From Selaginella moellendorffii (Eukaryota; Streptophyta; Lycopodiopsida; Selaginellales; Selaginellaceae), in the NCBI RefSeq assembly GCF_000143415.4, contig NW_003314280.1, positions 1,638,945-1,702,944 of the forward strand: DNA of 64,000 nucleotides. The letters run 5' to 3'. Under the pieces are notes generated by a model. The model was given only the letters and a program-made list of their open reading frames with translations, did not search any database and had not been told where the DNA came from. A program made the position numbers and the translations under genes. Positions 56,329 through 64,000 of the stretch are shown in pieces; the first letter of the stretch is position 1; every line of letters begins with the position of its first letter.

Positions 56329-56955
56329 ATGACAAGCAAAGATTTTTCTGGACTGTTGGTTCTTGCGGACGCTGCAGCCTTGCAGCCAAGTTTTTCGAAG
56401 ACATTTGTCCTGAGAAGGAAGCGGTCTCCACGGAAATCCATGCTCTGGAGGGCTCTACTTTGGTTCACGGCGGATATGAGCACCAGCGAGCCCGATTCCA
56501 ACGGCAAAAGACGAGTGATTAACCAGGAAGCTAGGCAGCTACACGAGAAGAAACGAAGAAAGGTGGTGGTCATGGACGAATGCCGGAAACGCGAGGATCC
56601 CCTCGTCACCTGCGATCCATCTCGTTGGGCTCTACTATTTGGCAAGAAGCTGACCGCCAGCGACGTGAATAGCCTGCACAGATTGCTCATCCCGGTCAAG
56701 TACGAGTCGATTCTCCCGAATGATCAAAAGGTTCTCGTGGAATTTGTGGACGAAGAGGGCGGAGTTTGGGAGCTCCGATGCAAGAAAGGGAAAACTGGGA
56801 GCCTGATCACAACACACTGGATTCATTACGTGAGGGAGCACTCGCTCAAGGAAGGAGACACTGTTTGTTTTTACAAGAAGGTTTCCTCGGCTGATCCTAA
56901 GTTTGGAATTTCATTTGCTAGAACTTCTGGAAAGGCAAAAGGTCATTCACACTAA
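56329..56955 (+). CDS. B3 DNA-binding domain protein
   Basis: Single exon, 208 aa from the ATG at 56329 (the frame is open from 56281 but without an earlier ATG). An alternative start is the Met at 56476. A basic linker (NGKRRV, EKKRRKVVV) that could serve for nuclear import precedes a plant B3 domain at about 104-184: LFGKKLTASDVNSLHRLLIP, VLVEFVDEEGGVWELRCKKG and HYVREHSLKEGDTVCFYKK. The pattern follows the LAV/RAV-type order of strands (SDVxxLxRLxIP ... GD.VxF). B3 proteins are transcription factors in hormone and seed programmes. No second domain is seen. Its stop at 56955 meets the stop of the opposite-strand pseudogene at 56952. Confidence 0.85.
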   Translation: MTSKDFSGLLVLADAAALQPSFSKTFVLRRKRSPRKSMLWRALLWFTADMSTSEPDSNGKRRVINQEARQLHEKKRRKVVVMDECRKREDPLVTCDPSRWALLFGKKLTASDVNSLHRLLIPVKYESILPNDQKVLVEFVDEEGGVWELRCKKGKTGSLITTHWIHYVREHSLKEGDTVCFYKKVSSADPKFGISFARTSGKAKGHSH

Positions 56956-57995
56956 AGTTTGGGCCGCCTGCGTGTGAGAAAGATGTCAGCCAAGAACAAT
57001 CCCGGTACGGAAGCGTCTCCTGTGTCCGTACAAAACTTGGAGAACTTGCTGGGGCGGTCTCGAGATGGCCATGGCGTAGCATTCGCGGAGATCAGATTCC
57101 CGTTTACTTGCTTCTCGGCTCCACGGTTTTGATGCACACTCAAGCCCTCGTCAGCCTTTCTTGTGTGATCAAGCTTGCGACGGAGATCCGAGACGGCGAC
57201 TGTGACGTTGTGCGGAGGCAACTTGTTTTCCATGATCTCGAAGAGCAGTGCCCGGATCACTGCGTCCTGGCCGGCTTGGACTCCCATAACCACTGTTTTG
57301 AGGAAACAAAGAATCTCTTGAAAATCTTCATAAAAACTTGTAATTCTTTGTTACCTTTCGTGCTTGAATGCCAGTGACTCGATTGCTCGAATCTACGAGC
57401 GTGTTGAGGCCAATGTACGGTATCACATATGCAGCAATGAGAAAGTTTGCGTCGTTTTCGTACGGATCAAACTGCAAAGAACCACCATCAACTTCGGCGT
57501 GATTGTGAATGAGAGCATGCTGATGAGGGAATTCCACACTCCAGCATTGATGTTTAGCAGGGGGCAATCCATGATAAGCTGGACAAACAATCGATTTGTC
57601 GGCCGTGTGAAAACAACTTTAGAAAAAAAGACTTGAGAGAAAGAATGTTAACTACCTGATATGACCTGTAGATTGGAGCCTAAGTTCTTTGGCAACATGC
57701 TCCATTCGTGTAGAGAGTTGAGCTTTGCGGCCTCCAATAGGCGGTGGCCCCTTCTTGGCAAGCTTTGCATTAACTTTGTCAAGCCCATGTCCAAACACTG
57801 CATGGAGGAAGAACTCCGCTTGGAGATAGTGAACGTTGAGAGCAAGGTTGATTCAATCGACATCGCTGGAGGTGAAGTTTACTGGCGGCGGTGGTGGCGG
57901 GCACAAAGGTAGCGGTGGCGGTGGTGGTAGCATTGGAGGCCGCAGAAATGGAAAGGAGGGCCATGGAAAGTGCGGGTTGATGTTATACCACCAGG
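56952..57995 (-). pseudogene. Desiccation-related PCC13-62-like pseudogene
   Basis: Three exon-like blocks on the minus strand are separated by short GT-AG introns (about 57653-57615 and about 57365-57303). Matches to the ferritin-like desiccation protein family are HYLQAEFFLHAVFGHGLDKV, KKGPPPIGGRKAQL, FDPYENDANFLIAAYVIPYI and GVQAGQDAVIRALLFEI. Lesions are a TGA directly after SSDVD in the first block and frame loss in the second block between LLNINAGVWNSLIS and FDPYEND, and the C-terminus is degraded. It is related to proteins of desiccation-tolerant plants, but this copy is dead. Confidence 0.82.
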
Positions 57996-58276
57996 GAAGT
58001 CCATTGTTGTCATCTTTTGCGAGTGATCTCGAGAGCCGGTTCAGGAAAAATTGATAGACTTTCCAGAGTTCTTGGAAATCCCGGGATGCTTGGGTTGTTT
58101 CGAGTGCTTTCGATGGTGCTGTAGATCAAGAAGAAATCGATCGAAAGCAGCAGCAGCAGTGCCGGACGACAGTTACTTTCAACTGACCCAGGGATGTCAA
58201 CTTGGCTCAAATTAAATCATTCAAAATGTTTATTTGTACAAAACATCTCTTGCTAAAGTGACCAATTTTCATCAAA

Positions 58277-58600
58277 CTAGAGATCTTTGAGACGTTCCCC
58301 CCAGTCGACCTCGGAGCAAGAAACTTGATCCAATCTTAACTCTTCAAGTGGTTCTTGCTTCATCACGAGTTCATTGTCCACCTCTCTAGGTTCTTTAAGT
58401 TCAAAGAAACTTGCTTGATCCATCTCGGATCCTTCCAGATCCATGAGAGAGCACAAGGCTGGAGGGTACAAGGGGACCCTCTTGTGTGGAGAACACGTCC
58501 TCTTGGTCGACCGAGTTAGGTTCTTCGAAGAACGGGGACGTGGAGAATGCTTCCTCTTGTTAGACCAAGTTGGCTTCAAGGAGGAATTTGGGGATCCCAT
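58277..58600 (-). CDS. Small hypothetical protein (107 aa)
   Basis: ATG 58600 to TAG 58277. The N-terminal half is very basic (KRKHSPRPRSSKNLTRSTKR) and the C-terminal half acidic (MDLEGSEMDQASFFELKEPR onward). A TATA box (TATATAAA on the minus strand at about 58630) lies upstream at a reasonable distance. No family is recognised, and there is no intron or signal peptide. Confidence 0.45.
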   Translation of the reverse strand: MGSPNSSLKPTWSNKRKHSPRPRSSKNLTRSTKRTCSPHKRVPLYPPALCSLMDLEGSEMDQASFFELKEPREVDNELVMKQEPLEELRLDQVSCSEVDWGERLKDL

Positions 58601-58701
58601 CGTTTTTCCTTCTTATAGACCTTCATGGATTTATATAAAACTAAGCTCCCCTTTTAACCACTTATTTTAAAAATAAATTAGATTAAAACTTACCTGAATT
58701 A

Positions 58702-59480
58702 TCAATAGTCTCCACAATAGCACGTCCCATTGTCAAAGTGATGGAAGAGATGGCTGTCTCTCACGACAATCTCTCTTCCCGTGATCTTGGAGATAAACTT
58801 GGTGGCAGTGTGACAGTCCCCACACATGCGCATGTTCTTGATGATCCTCAGCGAAGTTCCTGGGGTTGTGCTGATCAACCCAAACGCAATTGCCAGCTTC
58901 TCGCTGTGATACGAGAGCAAGCGCTTCTTTTGCTCGTCCCCCACGTCGTGAAGCATGAGAGTGGTGTCCATCTCCGTCTCCAGCTCCTCCAAGATCTCTG
59001 GAGTTCGAGCATTTATCGTGTTCCCCGTGAAGAACTCGTGGACTCTTCACTTCACCGCGATGGAGCTGAAAGCTGGCTCCTTCCTGATGTTCTTCTCATA
59101 CATGAGCCTTCCAATCTTGCCCCCCTCATCCTTCTTCCTGACTTCGTTGTAGAGATTCGACAGCACCATGTATGCCACAGAGCATTCCAGCGTGAGCTCC
59201 ATCAGCTCAGCGGACTTTCTAGCTCGCTCCACGTCCTTGTGAACTTTGGAGGCTCCCAGCATCGTGGAGTGGATCACCTGGTCGGGCTTGAGAGGTGCCG
59301 TGGCTATAAACTTCTCGGCAGCATCGAGCTTGGCTATGAGGTCCACCATGCAGTAGTAGTGCGGGAGATCGTCGGGTAGTTGTGGAGGAGCGACACAAAG
59401 AGCTGGACGCTGTCTTTGATGAGGCCACCATAGCTGCAAGCCGAGAAGAGCCATTATTAACAATGAGTTGCTTTGAGTAA
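58702..59480 (-). pseudogene. PPR-DYW protein pseudogene, C-terminal part
   Basis: E/E+ region blocks (DDLPHYYCMVDLIAKL, ERARKSAELMELTLE, AYMVLSNLYNEVRKK) lead into a DYW deaminase domain with [31 protein letters not shown] and [14 protein letters not shown]. The zinc/catalytic elements HSE and CGDC are present. Lesions are a TGA between SSIAVK and [10 protein letters not shown], and the final Trp of the DYW tripeptide replaced by TGA, so it ends CGDY. Upstream repeats are frame-broken or absent. DYW proteins edit organellar RNA; this copy is a non-functional fragment. Confidence 0.85.
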
Positions 59481-59519
59481 GCATATGCTAGGTGGCAGCC
59501 TTCTTTGCATGACATTCAT

Positions 59520-60767
59520 TGTGGAAGACCAAAGTTTAATTAATTTTGATGGCTAAAGTTTGTTAGGACTTGGTTAGAGAACCGAAGTAAGACCTCTTAA
59601 CACTGACACTACCTTTAGGCTACTTAGGACTTTAAGAATCACAAAGCACTCTTGGTGATTGGACTGGGTCTTGGAGATGAATTCATTCATCTTCTTGATT
59701 TGGGATTCTCTCTTGCAGCCAAAGCCACTAATACAAAATTGGTTCTTACCTAAAAGTTTTTTCTTTTCACATACAACTCATAAAACCTTGATATGAGGTT
59801 GCACCTATGGAAAAAATGGTATATAGATGAAGTGAATGTGATGAACCTCCTTGAGAAGTCCATCTGGAAGCCTAATCACCACCATGTTACTGCCTTCTAG
59901 CTGAAGTGGTCATTTATTGCCAATGTAAACTTGTTATGAAGCATGGAGAGGCTTCTAGGTGTGAAACACAAACCTCAAGGGAGTCATGTGAAATGAAGCA
60001 CCACTATCCAGCCATAACACTTCCATATAAGCAACTAAAAAGAACAACTCGAGAGATGATCTATAGGGTTTAAACATAGAGGGAAAGGGCCCATGAACAA
60101 AAATACACCCCCTTTTCCAATTGGTTAAGGTACTTGGGGTTAAGTGTAATTGGGTTTGAGTAGTATTGGGTTGGATGACTTCCTGGGAAGTCTAAATTCA
60201 AGAGCTTACATTTGGTATCAAAGGGGTCTTGGGTTCGACTCTGTTGGTTGGCTTAGGGGAATAACACCACATATTAATTGACATCTAGTAGGTCCAGTTT
60301 GCTCCAGCCAGGTTCGACCTGAGGGGTAGGGTGTCAAGAGAGTGGGGCTCTCAGAAGAGCTGCGGCTCTCAACTTCCATTCACATGGGCATGAATGAAGG
60401 GTAAGGTGTCAAGAGAGTGGGGCTCTCGAGAGAGCCACTTTTAGCTTTTGTTCACGAGGGCGTGAACTTGCAGGGAAGCGTAATGGATTGTAAGCAACCA
60501 AAGGGAACGACTCAAAAGATGATCATGGGGTTCAAATATAGAGGGAAAGGGCCCATAAACAAAAGTGCACCCCTTTTTTAATCGGTTAAGGTGGGGTTAA
60601 ATGTCTTTAGGTTTGAATAGTATTGGGCTGAATGACTTCCCAGGAAGTCCAAATTCAAGAATTTACACTCTAGAGCAGACACTGGTGATGGAGAAAACTC
60701 ACCTTTTCACTAATTGCCTCTTAAATTGTTAATATGTTGCCTGAAAGATTGCGAACTATACCTTATA
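59520..60767 (-). pseudogene. Ty1/copia gag-protease debris with nested TRIM-like element
   Basis: On the minus strand just left of 60026 the frame reads EVLWLDSGASFHMTPLRF, the Copia protease active-site region. Matching upstream sequence lies right of 60667. Gag-type sequence near 59820-59940 recurs in the foldback arms at 60.8-61.4 kb. The element is otherwise unreadable. Confidence 0.65.
60026..60667. mobile_element. Second TRIM-like element
   Basis: Direct repeats at 60026-60210 (185 bp) and 60489-60667 (179 bp) share GAGGGAAAGGGCCCAT and GAATGACTTCC-type blocks. They start T(A/G)TAAGCAAC and end TTACA. Directly inside the left repeat is TTTGGTATCAAAGG, a tRNA-iMet-type primer site. The internal part is 278 bp with duplicated GTGTCAAGAGAGTGGGGCTC units and no coding capacity. 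Flanks TTCCA and CTCTA agree at only 3 of 5 bases, so the target duplication is not proven. It splits the Copia protease frame. Confidence 0.75.
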
Positions 60768-61450
60768 GATGTCTGGATTTTTTTGTGTGTAATGCTTAGT
60801 TAACTTCATTACTTTTGGTATGGTTATATACACAATGGTATGGGTGTGACACTTGGCATTTAGTGTTTTACATGGATGATTTGGCTTGTTTGCTAATGAG
60901 GAGACTTATCATTAGTCATCTCCACAAGGCTGTGGCATGGTGGTGATCAAGTTTCTAGATGGACTTCTCAAGGAGGTTCATCACATTTACTTTGTTGTAG
61001 TGCAGCCTTGGATCAAGGCCTTACCACCACTTTCTTTATAAAAGGGTGCACAATTTGAGCTCATCTATAGCTAGTGGTGTCTGGTATGAAACTCTCTACT
61101 ATTTAAATGTAGAACTAATATTTCCAACTTAAGTGCTTACTTTTCAAACACACAAAACCATTGAGCTATGGCACCACCACCAACTCTGTGAAGAAAGTGG
61201 TGGTAAGGCAACAATCAATGGTGACAAAGTGAATGTGATGAACCTCATTAAAAGGTCCCTCTAGAAACTTGATCATCACCATGCCATGGCCTTGTAGAGA
61301 TGAGTGACGACAAGTCTCCTCATCAGCAAACAAGCCAAGTCATCCATACAAGACACTAAATGCCAAGTGTCACACCCATACCATTATGTATATAACCATA
61401 CCAAAGTAATGAAGTCGACAAAGCATTACACACACAAAAATCCAGATATC
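60768..61450. repeat. Foldback: about 260-bp inverted repeat arms
   Basis: 60768-61040 and 61191-61450 are inverted copies with high identity. Examples are CTTGGCATTTAGTG against CACTAAATGCCAAG and CCTTACCACCACTTTCTT against AAGAAAGTGGTGGTAAGG. The loop is about 150 bp. The arms derive from Copia gag sequence. A transcript across it would form a long hairpin. Confidence 0.85.
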
Positions 61451-61479
61451 TACATGGGTTTGTTTTGATTTTGATGGCA

Positions 61480-62540
61480 TTTCAATGAATGAGATTTACA
61501 CACTTTAGCTTGCAACAAGCTCACAAAAAGCATCATTTGGGCATGTGTGAAACTGGCTATCTTGACAAGCAAATTTGCCTTCCATTCACATCAAGAACAT
61601 GAAGTAGGCTTGCTAGATCTGGTTCATAGTGACATGTGGTACCTACCTATAGAAACACTTAGCCATAAGAGGTACTTTGTGTCTTTTATCGATGACCATT
61701 CCAAGTACACTATGGTGAGTCTTCTCCATGCAAAGAGAGTGTTTGAGCATTTCAAGCTTTTCAAGAGTTGGGTAGAAACCTTTACTAGAAGGAAATACAC
61801 ATGGATGGTGGTGGTGAGTACATGAGCAGTGAGTTTCTCAACTTCTTGATTGAGGCTAGCATCATTCATCAGTATACAACAGCCTATACTCCCCAGTAGA
61901 ATAGCATGGCAAAGCAACTCAATCACACTCTATTAGAGACTGTCCTCTCTAGTATGCAGCTTTACCCAAATCCTTTTGGGGTGAAGCAATGAACATGGCT
62001 ATTTATATCTGTAGCTATCTAAAACTTATAGCCTTGTTGTGAAGCTAACAATCATTTGTCTTTTGATGAGCTTGTAGTTGAGCTCAACCTAAAGCTCCAT
62101 CAACTTGATGTAAGAAATGTTTTCCTCAATGGTGATCTTGAGGAGGAAGTGTACATTACTCAGCCTCTTGGGTTTGTATGTTCCTGTCAAGACCATCTTG
62201 TCAACTACTTAGACAAGGCACTATATGAGCTGAAACAAAGTCCCAAATCAACAAAATTAACAGTTTTTTGATGTTGGGTTTTACTTAATAACAATCTTTA
62301 TATATATCAAGATGGTTAAGGATTTCCATTCTTAGCCTTATATATGGATGATACATTATTCCAAACAGATGCAGCTCATCAACTGGATTGAGACTTACCT
62401 TGTTGCCAAATTCAAGATGACCAATCTAGGAGATTTGAACTACTACTTGAGAATTCAAATAGGTAATATGAAATACTAAAGCTCTCCTAAGAGAAATATA
62501 TCCATGATATTCTCCAAAGGTACTCTATATTTAATGCTAA
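61480..62540 (+). pseudogene. Ty1/copia integrase and RT relic
   Basis: Plus strand: integrase core LLDLVHSDMWYLPIETLSHK, YFVSFIDDHSKYT, then (frame-shifted) a decayed EASIIHQYTTAYTPQ. RT remnants are HQLDVRNVFLNGDLEEEVYI, TQPLGFVC and DKALYELKQSP. Several stops occur, and the RT is missing its middle. It is followed directly by repeat R1. Confidence 0.85.
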
Positions 62541-62551
62541 TTTGGTGGTTA

Positions 62552-64000
62552 CTTGTAGCTCACCTGAATTTGGAGCCAAACTCCAAGCCTATTGTGTTAC
62601 AAAACAAGGGTCTAGTACAATCCCACGAGCACCAACTCCCTATATCTAGCACCTACATGCAAAATGGTATTAGACAGTGTTTGGCACAATTTTAGTATAC
62701 CGGTGGCCTAATGAAAGGAGGAGGGTACCCCACCAACTAGAGTAGTGTGGAGCTTAGGCTTAGACCCAAGCCAGACACAGAACAAAGAGCGATACAGCCT
62801 AATAGGAGCCAAACTAATGTCTTAAGTGTAATGTCTTAGGTGGTCAGACATACATTCCATCCACTATCCCTACTATACATTTGGAACCCCCTATAAAAGG
62901 AAAACACACTTTGGGTTTTCACCCCAAGCCTCCTTTAGTACGAGGAGTTAGTCTCTGGGACAAGTTTGAAACTTACTAAATATGGAATGTCCCTAGATTG
63001 TGAATTTGGACATGGGACGAACACTATTGTGTTCAAGCCAATCTCTACATTCTGTAGATATGCCAAATGAGTGAATCTAAACACTTTTCATAATTAGTAT
63101 TTGGGATTGAAATGAGACTAATATAAAGGGTATGATAGTAAAAGTGTTTGGCAGATATGGTAAGCTATCATATAACGATATTGAGGGACTAAACTTAATA
63201 TCGAGGGGGTTCCCAACACTAACAAGAGTAAGTCAACAAATGAGTTTTTCTAACCAGGTCAAGTATGATTGACAAATACCATGTAAAAATTCCGTCCTTA
63301 TGCTCATCTGGTCAAGTGCACATGCAATAACTAGTTTCTCAAACTAACTTGGGTGGAGACCATAAAAGAGATCAATAGTACCGACCTCTTGCCGTCGTGG
63401 CAGTAAGGAAAGAGTGTCTATAAGGACTAACCGACAAGTATCTTTCGATACTCAAAGTCACATTCGCGACACTCTCCCCCCCTTAGGGAAGATCGACATC
63501 CTCATCGATACATACCCGAGTCTAGCAAATTGTCAAAGAAACAACTCCGAAAGTTAACGGAAAGCACACTATGTAAAAACACACTGACTTAAATGAGTTA
63601 TAGAATGACCTCTCCTCTACGTTCGAAGATGTTAAGACTCAGACACCCTCCGCCTGTCATCGACAAAGAAATGACTAATGGAGTTAGCCACCCTTACTGC
63701 TCCAAGTACCACTCGGCTTACAAAGGAATGATACATCCTTGCCCGCAGGGACATAGAGAGAAGGCCAGAGGCCCAATTGCCCCTGAGCAAGAAATCAACC
63801 CCATCGGGAAGATTTAGATAACTATTATAAACTGGCAGATTAAGTTGTTTACATGACCACACCCCTTTTCAAAAATGAATCATTGAGAGAAAGGCAAGGA
63901 CTTGTGATCAGTCTATAATAGTTATCCCCATAGTTATGGATTAGACGCATGCACCGAAGTGCCGAAGTCAACCTGCCAAAATTGACCCAAGTACTAACGA
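62552..64000 (+). repeat. Long dispersed repeat R1, copy c (runs to window end)
   Basis: Begins TGTAGCTCACCTGAATTTGG and is collinear with 15755-17250 throughout, including a PBS-like ATGGTATTAGACAG at about 62665 and GGGAAGATCGACATCCTC near 63486. It is cut by the end of the window. Confidence 0.8.

Noticed and set aside
61040-61060. TATA box in the foldback loop as a gene promoter
   Set aside because: No open frame or gene start follows on either strand.

Overview
This window is nuclear DNA of a land plant, most likely a lycophyte such as Selaginella. That is an inference from very short GT-AG introns (about 46-110 bp in most genes), tightly packed gene families typical of plants (germin-like, CYP71-clan P450, PPR-DYW, PASTICCINO1, EXO84, plastid PGDH, B3) and AT-rich retrotransposon flanks. 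No organellar or bacterial genes were seen.

Layout. (1) 1-26.7 kb is a retrotransposon graveyard of Ty3/gypsy (mostly chromovirus) copies. It holds a plus-strand gag-pol relic (0.7-2.7 kb) fused to pieces of a second family on both strands (2.7-7.4 kb). A pol relic follows (7.8-9.1 kb), then a nearly complete LTR element on the minus strand (17859-23445, 'element C') sitting between pieces of two other elements (17.3-17.85 kb and 23.4-26.7 kb). A 675-bp TRIM element (5180-5854) is nested inside one copy. One host gene, a germin-like protein (11.9 kb), lies in this region. (2) 27.9-38.2 kb is a large inverted duplication: two arms of about 3 kb, each with a P450 gene and PPR debris, around a 4.3-kb spacer with a germin pseudogene. 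The left P450 is broken and the right one is intact. (3) 38.2-40.5 kb is AT-rich with repeat fossils. (4) 40.5-55.0 kb is a gene island: an uncharacterised plant protein, EXO84 (exocyst), a polyol/monosaccharide transporter, PASTICCINO1 (FKBP/TPR), a U6 snRNA gene, plastid phosphoglycerate dehydrogenase and a DFR/CCR-like reductase. (5) 55-59.5 kb has a B3-domain gene, small hypothetical ORFs, a desiccation-related (PCC13-62-like) pseudogene and a PPR-DYW pseudogene. (6) 59.5-64 kb holds Copia relics on both strands, a second TRIM-like element, a foldback and a copy of a long dispersed repeat.

The most striking signal is at the gag/pol boundary of element C. A GGGAAAC heptamer in correct phase is followed by a 6-nt spacer and a perfect 11-bp hairpin with the gag stop in its loop, and protease lies in the -1 frame. 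This is the layout of a programmed -1 ribosomal frameshift. The sister copy at 5.9 kb keeps it in decayed form, and an unrelated gypsy family at 1.63 kb also has pol in -1 with an AGGAAAC motif. Other points of note are a U6 gene packed into the 369-bp gap between divergent PAS1 and PGDH, a C-terminal CVIL prenylation-type box on PAS1, two GC-AG introns in one reductase gene, and transposon stop codons that sit mostly where paralogues have CAG or CGA.

Exon coordinates were derived by hand from splice consensus and reading frame. Every multi-exon model closes in frame.
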